From UBA8752 sp965657965 (lineage in GTDB: Bacteria > Bacteroidota > Bacteroidia > Flavobacteriales_D > Sanyastnellaceae), in contig CBFHQM010000005.1 in assembly GCA_965657965.1 (NCBI GenBank), positions 1 to 64,000 on the forward strand: a stretch of DNA of 64,000 nt, in the 5' to 3' direction. The stretch's first letter is position 1, and each line of letters starts with the position of its first letter. Positions 51,848 through 59,801 of this stretch are shown in pieces. Position numbers and translations under genes: made by a program. The notes under the pieces are model-generated. The model saw only the letters and a list, made by a program, of their open reading frames with translations. It did no database searches and had not been told where the DNA came from.

Positions 51848-54541
51848 TTACTCCCGAAGGTAAGACTGTTCGAAGAATTGCATGTACCCCTCAATGTCTT
51901 TGCCTTTGAAGAGCTCCACGTAGTTCTCGGTGTGGATCACGAAAATGTCGAAGCCGCTGGTGTTGAGGTCCATCATGGCCTCCCGGTTCGACGTCAACAA
52001 CTTGAAGTAATCCAGAGCACGGTCTTTCCTCGGAAAGTTCTTGACCAACACCAACTGATTCTCTCGGTCCAGCAAATTGCTGGTCACTTTTAGCTTGGCG
52101 CTCGCAAAAAACTGTCGGTTGAAATCGGCGAGGTCGGCCTTGGTTTTGTCGGCCCCCCCCTCCTTCACAGGAATGATGACCCCCAGATAGTGCTCCAAAA
52201 CGGGCTTGTCCGAGAAATTGCCAAAGTCTGGAAGCGAAGGCACCGCGTCCTTCTCTTTCCCTGGCTTCTTCTCATTCAGCCCCAAGCCACTCAAAATTTC
52301 GGATGCAGCCAAGCCCTGTTCTGTGGAATCACAGGATGCAACCACCTCCTTGAGGGCCTCGATGTAATTGACGCGACCTCTGGCGCGGCCGTCAAGCCAA
52401 CCAATACATTGGGCCCGTAAAAATCGATAACGACACTCTTGGGTGTGGTCGGGCACCGTGTCCAACAACACGTTGATTTCGCTCAAGAGATCTTGGTAGT
52501 CCTTTTGGGCGTAATACCGAATCAGGTGTTGCTCGTAAGCAGCCAGTTCGTCAATGCGGCGCTGCTCTTCGAAATCGACGAAGTCAGGGTCTTCAACCAG
52601 CTTTGCCCACTCACTGTCTGGGTAAAGCAGAGAGATTTGATCTGCCCAGTATTGAGAGTTACACGTGCTACAAAACGGATTCTGGTAGTTTTCTGTCTCT
52701 TCCAAAAACGAATAAGTCCGGTACAACTGATAGTGAGCGAGAGGGTGTTCCTCGCTTTCGTCATATCGGTCAATCAAATCAACCCAAGCTTCGATGGCAT
52801 TGTCGGTGTCTTCCAGCTTTTCCTTGTAGATGACCCCGCTTTGATAAACCGCGGTGGCTGTTTGCACATCGGCCTGATCTCTTTGCTCTTCGGAACACGG
52901 CAAAGCCTCGAGCAAAGCCTCCGGAGTGGGCAACTCCCCTCCGCTTCCCAACAGATCTTCAGAACTTACGTCTTGAGCAGCGTCTTCAATCGCAGCAAAA
53001 CCCGAGGCCATTTTCCGACTCCGTCTCCAGTTGTCCTCCAACGCTCGGTCTCCCCACAAATCCAAGAAGTTTGACTGCCCCGCTTCACGGAGCCTCGGGT
53101 TGTAAGGCCAAAACGCGGTGGCGCTTCCTGGACCAGCTAGACTTTCCTGACGCGCCTCTTCCGCGATTCGCTCTGCCTCCTCTTCTGCCGCTTCTTGAGC
53201 CAGCCGAAGGCCCTCAATGATGTCTTCCATCCTGGCATATCGGGCGTCCTCATCCAAATCGCACAATTCTCTCAGGCTATCGTTGCGAAGAACAATGGTC
53301 AACTGCTCCACGAGTTCCGTCAGGCTCTTTGCGTTGTTTCTGACCTCCGCATATCTCGGGTGGTCCTCATTCATGTTGGACAGGGTGCTGTCGTAATAAG
53401 CTTGCGCCAACTCGTACTCCCTGTCTTCCAAGTGCAGATCGGCCAAAGCCAAAAAACTCTTCATCCTCGGTCTGCGGTTTCCTGAATCCTCTGCCAAGGC
53501 ATCCCGCAAGTAATCCATGCCCAGCTCCCGATTCAACTCCTCCAGTTCAATTTGAGCAAGGGCGTAATAAATCTGGTCGCGATAAGCCTCGTTCTTGTCG
53601 TCTTCGATCATGTCGAAAAAAAGCGCCTTGATCTCCTCGCTGTCTCCTCGTCTTCGGTCAAAAGCCTGTGCTTGCTGCATTCGGGCTTGAAACTCCATTT
53701 CATAAGGTGTCTTGAGTTTGACCACCTGCTCAAACATCTCAATGGCCTCGCGATTGCTCCCGTATTCTCTCTTGAGCTGTGCCAACACAAACATTGGGCG
53801 CGCCCGGTCTCGCTTGGGCTTAATCATGGGGATGGCCCGCTCCAAAGACCGCATGGCCTCTTCCGTATTGCTCTGGGTCAAGTGGAATTCCGCTTGAACC
53901 ATAAAAGCGTCCGCGCGCAATTCATCCGAAGCGTCGCGTTCACCTACCGCCTTCAACAGCGCCGAATTCGCTTTGGGCATGTTGCCCATGGCCATGTAGG
54001 TTCTGGCCAACCAAGACCCGGCTGCCACTTGGCTATCGGGTTCCTTGTGCACCCTTTGGAGGTACTTGAACACCTCCTCCGCCTTAGACAAGTCTCCTTT
54101 GTAGAAGTGTCCTTTTCCAATCAACGTGTAGTTGTCGTCAATCCAGCGGTTCAACTGAGGGCGCTTAAAATCCTTTTGAAGGCTTCTTGGCGGTGTCATG
54201 GCATGACGGTCAACCACCCGGGAGCATTTTTCAATGGCCCGCTCCATCAATGGGTAGAGGAACTCAGCCTGATCTTCTGTCCCGTACAAAAACAGCGGAA
54301 TCACTTCGTCCCAGTTCTCCTCTTGCGTCTCCGCCAGTTTTTGATCGGCCTCCTCCATCGCCAAACGGGCAAAGTGAAAACCATTGAATCGAGAAGTTGT
54401 GTTGTGATAGGCGCGGTAAAACCGGCCGTCGCGCTGGGTGGTGCACCCAGCCAAAACGACAAACAAGGACAAAATTCCCAATCTGTTCACCACAGCGCGT
54501 GAGCGAAACCGAAAGGGGGGACGTGGGGACGTGGGGTTCAT
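51848..54541 (-). CDS. sprE: Type IX secretion/gliding lipoprotein SprE (PorW-like)
   Basis: An 897-residue outer-membrane lipoprotein needed for type IX secretion and gliding in Bacteroidota. The signal ends in a lipobox (LFVVLAGC, about Cys33), followed by the family signature DGRFYRAYHNTTSRFNGF. TPR repeats fill residues about 130-480 (GDLSKAEEVFKYLQR, SNTEEAMRSLERA), then a Glu-rich coil and a second TPR block. The C-terminal 90 residues form a separate domain (HYLGVIIPVK to FEQSYLRE). It heads a run of minus-strand genes down to the kinase at 44.2 kb and is divergent from an M23 peptidase, a common pairing. Confidence 0.9.
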   Translation of the reverse strand: MNPTSPRPPFRFRSRAVVNRLGILSLFVVLAGCTTQRDGRFYRAYHNTTSRFNGFHFARLAMEEADQKLAETQEENWDEVIPLFLYGTEDQAEFLYPLMERAIEKCSRVVDRHAMTPPRSLQKDFKRPQLNRWIDDNYTLIGKGHFYKGDLSKAEEVFKYLQRVHKEPDSQVAAGSWLARTYMAMGNMPKANSALLKAVGERDASDELRADAFMVQAEFHLTQSNTEEAMRSLERAIPMIKPKRDRARPMFVLAQLKREYGSNREAIEMFEQVVKLKTPYEMEFQARMQQAQAFDRRRGDSEEIKALFFDMIEDDKNEAYRDQIYYALAQIELEELNRELGMDYLRDALAEDSGNRRPRMKSFLALADLHLEDREYELAQAYYDSTLSNMNEDHPRYAEVRNNAKSLTELVEQLTIVLRNDSLRELCDLDEDARYARMEDIIEGLRLAQEAAEEEAERIAEEARQESLAGPGSATAFWPYNPRLREAGQSNFLDLWGDRALEDNWRRSRKMASGFAAIEDAAQDVSSEDLLGSGGELPTPEALLEALPCSEEQRDQADVQTATAVYQSGVIYKEKLEDTDNAIEAWVDLIDRYDESEEHPLAHYQLYRTYSFLEETENYQNPFCSTCNSQYWADQISLLYPDSEWAKLVEDPDFVDFEEQRRIDELAAYEQHLIRYYAQKDYQDLLSEINVLLDTVPDHTQECRYRFLRAQCIGWLDGRARGRVNYIEALKEVVASCDSTEQGLAASEILSGLGLNEKKPGKEKDAVPSLPDFGNFSDKPVLEHYLGVIIPVKEGGADKTKADLADFNRQFFASAKLKVTSNLLDRENQLVLVKNFPRKDRALDYFKLLTSNREAMMDLNTSGFDIFVIHTENYVELFKGKDIEGYMQFFEQSYLRE

Positions 54542-54578
54542 GTTGTGCCAATGTTCCGAGCGACCAACTCAGAAGCCG

Positions 54579-54607
54579 CGAAAATATTGCATTCCACGCG
54601 GGACAAA
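54579..54607 (-). promoter_or_regulatory. Possible sprE promoter
   Basis: The minus strand reads TTTG (54604-54607), 17 nt, TATTTTCG (54579-54586), one base off TAnnTTTG. It lies about 38 nt before the sprE ATG. Confidence 0.45.
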
Positions 54608-54632
54608 CACAAATTCGATGGTGTTCCATGCG

Positions 54633-55529
54633 ATGTCGTCCATCTTTGACACGCAGATGCAACAGAAAGACAGCCAAAATCAAAAGACGAGTCGGTCCGA
54701 AAAGCGTCGGTACCGCTTGATCCTACAGGAAGAAGGTTCTTTTGCCGAACAATGGGCAATGCGGGTACAGCCCAGTCAATTGAAATGGCTTTTGGGTTTC
54801 TCTGTCATGACCATAGCGCTGCTCACCTATGGCCTTGTGGCGTTAACCCCTCTTCGAGAAACCATCGTTCCCGGCTATTTGACCACGGAGTCTCGAGAGA
54901 TGCAAGCCGCCGCGCTTCGTACCGCAGATTCCCTTACCGGTGTTCTCGAAGTCCAAGGCCGCTACATTGAGAACTTTCGCGCCATTCTATCCGGAGACCT
55001 TCCCCCGCAAGCGATAAACCTGGGCCCCGACATTGCCCCCGCCACTTCGCCCTCCACATCATTTAACCCACAAGGCAATGGGCCCCTCGACGAACTCCGG
55101 TCCCGTGTAGAGGAGGAAGATGCATTTGCCATTGGCAAACCCGGAAGTCTAGACAACTCTGGACTTTTCTTGCCCCCAGTCGAAGGGCAGATTTCATCGG
55201 AGTGGAACCCCAGTGTTGGACACTGGGGCATTGATTTGGTCGCGCCTGAAAACAGCCCTGTTCGCGCAGTTGCTTCAGGAACGGTTCTTTTTGCCGGGTT
55301 TACTTCTGGTGGTGGACACACGGTGATGGTACAACACCCGGACGATCGGGTCTCTGTCTACATGCACAACAGCCGTGTAGAGGTTCAGTCTGGAGATCGC
55401 GTAGCACAGGGCGCTTTGCTGGCTTTTATCGGAAACTCAGGAGACCACAGCACCGGTCCTCACCTTCATTTTGAATGGTGGGAATCGGGGAGGTCCATTG
55501 ATCCCCAAATGAGGATGTCTATAGACTGA
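54633..55529 (+). CDS. M23-family metallopeptidase (murein endopeptidase)
   Basis: Cleaves peptide cross-links in peptidoglycan. From ATG 54633 (MSSIFDTQMQQK) the protein has 298 residues; ATG 54618 would add five. One membrane helix at about 55-75 (WLLGFSVMTIALLTYGLVAL) anchors it, a helical linker follows, and the LytM/M23 domain fills about 185-295. Zinc ligands appear as HWGID (His and Asp) and HLHFEWW, and the active-site histidine is in YMHNS, so it looks catalytically competent. It is divergent from sprE. Confidence 0.92.
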   Translation: MSSIFDTQMQQKDSQNQKTSRSEKRRYRLILQEEGSFAEQWAMRVQPSQLKWLLGFSVMTIALLTYGLVALTPLRETIVPGYLTTESREMQAAALRTADSLTGVLEVQGRYIENFRAILSGDLPPQAINLGPDIAPATSPSTSFNPQGNGPLDELRSRVEEEDAFAIGKPGSLDNSGLFLPPVEGQISSEWNPSVGHWGIDLVAPENSPVRAVASGTVLFAGFTSGGGHTVMVQHPDDRVSVYMHNSRVEVQSGDRVAQGALLAFIGNSGDHSTGPHLHFEWWESGRSIDPQMRMSID

Positions 55530-55536
55530 GGGGCGA

Positions 55537-56493
55537 TTAAGCCTCTACCCGCTCTGTTTTCCAGGTTGTCATGCGCCGGAAGGCATCAATCCGGTCCTCG
55601 ATCGCCATCGGGTCTACAGACCGAATTCCCTCTGTGCCAAACGCTTCGCACGTAAAGCTGGCCAATGCACTGCCCACAACCACAGCCTGCTTAAGCGTTT
55701 CGAAGTCGGCGCTTCCCTTGCGCGCTACGTGTCCAATGAAGCCGCCTGCAAAAGTGTCACCGGCACCCGTGGGGTCCACGACATCTTCCAGGGGCAGTGC
55801 GGGGCAGAAAAAGTATTGGACCTCTTCGCCATCCATGTGAAACAAGAAAGCACCGTGTTCTCCCTTTTTGATCACGAGATAACGCGGACCCATCCCCAGA
55901 ATCACCCGCGCTGCCTTGATTAAACTGCGCTCACCGCTTAACTGGCGCGCCTCTTCGTCATTGATCGTCAACACGTCCACCCTAGAAATCACCGCTTTCA
56001 AAGGTTCCATCGCGATGTCCATCCAGAAGTTCATGGTGTCCAACACCACGAGCTCGGGCCGTTCATTCATCTGATCCAACACCGAAGACTGGAGCGTCGG
56101 GTCGATGTTGCCCAGCATCACATATCGTGCGTTTCTCCAGTCCTCTGGAATCTCAGGCTTGAAATCCGCGAGAACATTCAACTCTGTCGCCAAAGTGTCC
56201 CGGCCATTCATGTCCAAATGATAGGAACCCGACCAGAAAAAACTCTTGCCTCCTTGTGGGCAAGCAACACCCTCCAAGTCCATGCCCGCCTCGGCCATGT
56301 TCTCGAGCTCTGTTTTTGGAAAATCTTCGCCTATGACACTCACCAGACCCGTGCGCATGCCCAAACGGCTTGCAGACCAGCCAATGTAGGTGCCCGCACC
56401 CCCCACGATTCTTTCGCGTTCACCAAATGGCGTTTTGATCGAATCAAAAGCAACGGTACCCACGACAACAACGGAAGGAGAATTCCAAGACAT
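55537..56493 (-). CDS. PfkB-family carbohydrate/nucleoside kinase
   Basis: A 318-residue ribokinase-type enzyme. From ATG 56493 it begins MSWNSPSVVVVGTVAFDSI; GGAGTYIGWSASRLG is the substrate-side glycine motif and DPTGAGDTFAGGF near residue 250 is the PfkB signature with the catalytic Asp. The substrate cannot be told; in Bacteroidota close relatives are often annotated as sugar or adenosine kinase. It is convergent with the M23 gene, with 7 bp between stops, and has its own promoter back to back with that of tRNA-Asn. Confidence 0.88.
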   Translation of the reverse strand: MSWNSPSVVVVGTVAFDSIKTPFGERERIVGGAGTYIGWSASRLGMRTGLVSVIGEDFPKTELENMAEAGMDLEGVACPQGGKSFFWSGSYHLDMNGRDTLATELNVLADFKPEIPEDWRNARYVMLGNIDPTLQSSVLDQMNERPELVVLDTMNFWMDIAMEPLKAVISRVDVLTINDEEARQLSGERSLIKAARVILGMGPRYLVIKKGEHGAFLFHMDGEEVQYFFCPALPLEDVVDPTGAGDTFAGGFIGHVARKGSADFETLKQAVVVGSALASFTCEAFGTEGIRSVDPMAIEDRIDAFRRMTTWKTERVEA

Positions 56494-56513
56494 CTTGAAT
56501 TGATTTAAGGTCG

Positions 56514-56547
56514 CAAAGGTAATCCACGACGCGACCACGGATTCAAA
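56514..56547 (-). promoter_or_regulatory. Promoter of the PfkB kinase gene
   Basis: The minus strand reads TTTG (56544-56547), 22 nt, TACCTTTG (56514-56521), with a perfect -7 element. The start would be about 10-15 nt before the ATG at 56493. Its upstream element touches that of the divergent tRNA-Asn promoter. Confidence 0.65.
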
Positions 56548-56578
56548 TTGCGCCAAATGCCGAAACAGCGTATCTTTG
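56548..56578 (+). promoter_or_regulatory. Promoter of tRNA-Asn
   Basis: TTG (56548-56550), 20 nt, TATCTTTG (56571-56578): an exact Bacteroidota promoter. The tRNA begins at 56607, so the precursor has a 5' extension of about 22 nt. Confidence 0.8.
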
Positions 56579-56606
56579 CGCTCCTTCAGAAATGAAGAAT
56601 GAGCAT

Positions 56607-56680
56607 TCCCCTATAGCTCAGCTGGTTAGAGCGACTGACTGTTAATCAGTAGGTCCCTGGTTCGAGTCCAGGTGGGGGAG
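56607..56680 (+). tRNA. tRNA-Asn (anticodon GTT)
   Basis: A 74-nt cloverleaf. The acceptor TCCCCTA pairs with TGGGGGA (one T-G pair), the anticodon stem ACTGA/TCAGT holds loop CTGTTAA with anticodon GTT, and the T arm is CCTGG-TTCGAGT-CCAGG. The discriminator is G; CCA is not encoded. It has its own promoter and terminator, a single-tRNA transcript. Confidence 0.97.
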
Positions 56681-56684
56681 CAAC

Positions 56685-56717
56685 AAAAAACCCCGGGATG
56701 AACCCGGGGTTTTTTTA
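56685..56717. terminator. Terminator after tRNA-Asn, shared with the LytTR operon
   Basis: CCCCGGG (56691-56697) and CCCGGGG (56703-56709) form a 7-bp GC stem with a 5-nt loop, extended by flanking A6/T7 runs. It serves the tRNA on the plus strand and the LytTR regulator gene on the minus strand. Confidence 0.92.
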
Positions 56718-56744
56718 TGTCCTTAAGTCTCTGTTTACCAGAGC

Positions 56745-57494
56745 TTAGAGCAGGTTGATTCTGCTGGCCAAGATGTCCTTGTAGCTACCACCAATCGGAA
56801 TTTCCTTCTCCATTCCTCGCACCTGAATCATCGAGTATTTGATGCTGTGAATGGCATCTAAGTTCACGATGTAGCTTCTGTGAACCCGCATAAACCGACG
56901 CTCGTTCAGCTTGTTCTCTACGTCCTTCATGGTGCTGTGGATCGTGTAACTCTGTTCTGGAGTGTGCACCACAACGTAATCTTTTAGCGCCTCGATGAAA
57001 AGCAGGTTGTCGAATTCGATCCGCATCAAGCGGCTCCGGTTCTTCACAAACAAGTACTCTGCCGTTTCCTTGTGCTCCGCCATATTCCGGAGGAACTCGT
57101 TTTCAAGACGTGCTTCCTGTTCTTTGGAGAACTTGTGCAGCGCCATTTCGATGCTGGTCTGCAAGTCCACGTCTTTAAACGGCTTCAAAATGTAGCCATG
57201 CGGCTCGGCGAGCTTCGCCTCTCCCAGCGTGCTGCGGTCTGCATATGCCGTCAGAAAAATAATCGGCACGTCCAATGTGCGCTTGATCTCTTCTGCTGCT
57301 GCAATGCCATTCATGTCGCCCTTCAACATGATGTCCATCAAGACAACATCTGGCCTGTGCCGAACCGCCAAGTCAATGGCGTCTTCTCCGTTGTCTGCCG
57401 ATGCTACAACGTTGTAGCCAATTTTTTCAAGGGTCTGCTCAATGTCCTTGCGAACAATGCTTTCGTCTTCGGTAACCAGAATATTGATGGCCAT
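56745..57494 (-). CDS. LytTR-family response regulator
   Basis: A 249-residue regulator. The receiver domain (1-120) has the acidic pair in VTEDES, the phosphoacceptor Asp54 in VLMDIML, and the switch residues in FLTAYAD and LKPFKD. A helical linker joins it to a C-terminal LytTR DNA-binding domain (about 150-249): DNLLFIEALKDYVVVHT, then FMRVHRSYIVNLDAI. It follows the PAS kinase gene by 62 nt on the same strand, so the two are the likely cognate pair. Target genes are unknown. Confidence 0.94.
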   Translation of the reverse strand: MAINILVTEDESIVRKDIEQTLEKIGYNVVASADNGEDAIDLAVRHRPDVVLMDIMLKGDMNGIAAAEEIKRTLDVPIIFLTAYADRSTLGEAKLAEPHGYILKPFKDVDLQTSIEMALHKFSKEQEARLENEFLRNMAEHKETAEYLFVKNRSRLMRIEFDNLLFIEALKDYVVVHTPEQSYTIHSTMKDVENKLNERRFMRVHRSYIVNLDAIHSIKYSMIQVRGMEKEIPIGGSYKDILASRINLL

Positions 57495-57556
57495 GCGTTG
57501 ATTTCAAGAGGGTTTGAAGCCAGAAAACCTCGAATCATTCGATGGACTTCACTCCA

Positions 57557-59800
57557 TCATCCGTCAAACAGGTTTTTTGGTCGCCGAAAGCTAACCAAAA
57601 ACCGCGCTCCTTCGTCGCTTTCTGCCAATAGTTCACCATCCAATTGCTCGCTGAGCGCTTGAACGAGGTACAGCCCCAACGAATCACGCCCACTCCAATC
57701 GAAGCCTTCGGGAAGGCCAATGCCATTGTCCCTTACCTCAATTTGAATCTCTTCTTCCTCTGGTTTGTCCTCGGGTTCCAACTTCCGCAAGGCCACCGTA
57801 ATGGTGCCCTTTTCCCTTCCTTCGAACGCGTATTTCATGGCGTTGGAAACCCATTCATTTAAAATCAGACCACATGGAATGGCCTGATCTAGAGGGGCTT
57901 GGATGTCCTCGAGCTCAGTAACCAACTCCACCATGGTGCTCGAGCGGTAACTCTGAATGATGTTTCCGGAAATGCGCGTGAGGTAGGCAGAAAAACCGAT
58001 GTTCGAAACGTCTGTATTCTGATAAAGCGTCTCGTGAATGATGCTCATCGTCGACACCCTGTTTTGAATCTCTTCAAGGCCCGTAATCGCGTTTGGATCT
58101 TCTACAAAGTTCTTTTGAAGGTTGAGGATAGAATTGATGATTTGAAGGTTGTTTTTTACCCGGTGATGCACCTCTTGTAACAAGATCTCCTTCTCCTTCA
58201 ATGCACTTCGAATGGCGCGGTCAATTCTTTTCCTCTCTGTGATGTCATACGCAATGGCACTGATCTCAGGCTTGTCTTCTGAACTTTCAATGGGGTTCAA
58301 AAACAGCTGAAGCCAGCGGCGTTCAGACTCTCCCTCTGGAGAATCAACGCTCCACTCAAACCTTTGTGGTTGACCAGACAAAGCGCGATTAAACCTGTCG
58401 TTGAGGTCAAAACCATTCTTGTCCTCACTTTCCTCGAGCACACCTCGCAATGCCTCGCTCAACTCAAGTGTCGTAGGTGTCTCTTTTGATCCAGGGAACA
58501 ACCAATGAACAAAGTTTTGATTAACGCTGGTGACCTCGAAGTCCTGAACCGCTGTCCAAATGATGAAGTCTTCACCAGACTCCACAATAGACCGCATGCG
58601 CGCCGTGGCAGACCGCAAAGCTGCTTCTGCTGCAATGCGCTGCTCAATTTGCTGCGTCAAAAGCTGATTGGCTTCCTCCGCGACTTCCGCGCGAATGCGC
58701 TCCTGCATTAATGCGTGTCGGTCCGTCACATCCGACAGATTCACCTGAACCGCTGGCTGCCCATCAAAAATGGTGAGCCTCCACTTCATGGTCAAGCGCT
58801 TATTGGTCTCGGGAAGCTCCAACTCCCACTCTTCTACGTTCTTTCCCTGCCGTGCGTGCGTAGAGCTCTTCGAGATTCTACTGCGAACGGATTCTGGAAA
58901 CAAAGAAGAAAACCTCTCTCCCTCTGGGCCTTCGGCAGCATTTGAAAAAAGCTGTTCCGCTACTGGATTCGCATATCGAACCAAGTCATCCACCAAAATC
59001 ACAATCCCGTTTGGAGAACTCTGAACCAACAAACGAAAGCGCTCTCTTTCCTGAATCAAGTCAAACTCAATTCGCTTGCGATCAGAAACGTCATACATCA
59101 TCCACACCTCTGAGTCGTCTTCTAAACGGCCCTTGCCAATGTCCAGGTGCAGCGTTTCTCCATTGCGGTTCTGCATAATCCAATCTCCCCGATCAAAAAC
59201 ACCACTGCCCTCAATCGGCTCCAAGTTGCCCATTCTTCGCAACCCCAACTGCTTTACAGGATCTCCTATGACCTCTTCGGGGTGTTCAATTCCCAACATC
59301 ACTAGAAACCTAGAATTCACGTCGAGGACAATGTCTTCTTTGACCAACACAATGGCCTCTTGGGCAATGTCATTGAGCCTTCTGTAATGCGCTTCTCGGT
59401 CTTGTAGCGCCTGTTGTCTAAAACGCTGCTCGCTGATGTCTACAATTTGAAGCAAATCCAGTCCCTTCGATGGGCTTGAAGAGAGCTTCAATTCAACTTG
59501 AAAGGCCATTCCACCGTTTCGCTTGGCCTCCAACTCCATGCGAACAGGTCTTCTTTGGCCCTCATCAATGGAAGCCCACTTCATGTCGAAATACACCTTG
59601 TCTTCCTCTCGCCAAAGAAGCCAGTCTCCTTTAAACAGGTCAAGTTCTTTTTCGTCTGTGTCCGAATTCCAACCAAACAAGAACCGTGCAAGTCCGTTCA
59701 TCTTGACGACCTGTGATCCCCGCATCAAAAACAGCGCAGACGGCAACTGGTCCATCCATTTGGTGGGCCAATCCCCTTGATGGTTGTTCTCTTCTCCCAT
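57557..59800 (-). CDS. Soluble multi-PAS histidine kinase (HisKA_2 type)
   Basis: A 747-residue kinase with no membrane helix. It holds at least three to four PAS-type segments (about 15-110, 140-240, 260-370 and 400-520), each with an ISEQR/DITERK-like PAC end. The phosphoacceptor box EVHHRVKNNLQIINSIL is of the HisKA_2/HWE-like class, followed by an ATPase domain with NEWVSNAMKYAF and RDNGIGLPEG. Lacking membrane segments, it should sense a cytoplasmic or protein-delivered signal. It starts 1 nt after the stop of the upstream YwqK-repeat gene (ATG 59800; a TTG/ATG overlap is possible) and is followed by the LytTR regulator. Confidence 0.92.
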   Translation of the reverse strand: MGEENNHQGDWPTKWMDQLPSALFLMRGSQVVKMNGLARFLFGWNSDTDEKELDLFKGDWLLWREEDKVYFDMKWASIDEGQRRPVRMELEAKRNGGMAFQVELKLSSSPSKGLDLLQIVDISEQRFRQQALQDREAHYRRLNDIAQEAIVLVKEDIVLDVNSRFLVMLGIEHPEEVIGDPVKQLGLRRMGNLEPIEGSGVFDRGDWIMQNRNGETLHLDIGKGRLEDDSEVWMMYDVSDRKRIEFDLIQERERFRLLVQSSPNGIVILVDDLVRYANPVAEQLFSNAAEGPEGERFSSLFPESVRSRISKSSTHARQGKNVEEWELELPETNKRLTMKWRLTIFDGQPAVQVNLSDVTDRHALMQERIRAEVAEEANQLLTQQIEQRIAAEAALRSATARMRSIVESGEDFIIWTAVQDFEVTSVNQNFVHWLFPGSKETPTTLELSEALRGVLEESEDKNGFDLNDRFNRALSGQPQRFEWSVDSPEGESERRWLQLFLNPIESSEDKPEISAIAYDITERKRIDRAIRSALKEKEILLQEVHHRVKNNLQIINSILNLQKNFVEDPNAITGLEEIQNRVSTMSIIHETLYQNTDVSNIGFSAYLTRISGNIIQSYRSSTMVELVTELEDIQAPLDQAIPCGLILNEWVSNAMKYAFEGREKGTITVALRKLEPEDKPEEEEIQIEVRDNGIGLPEGFDWSGRDSLGLYLVQALSEQLDGELLAESDEGARFLVSFRRPKNLFDG

Positions 59801-59801
59801 G

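Noticed and set aside
53552..54502. A 316-codon plus-strand frame opposite sprE
   Set aside because: It is the antisense of a well-supported SprE coding region.
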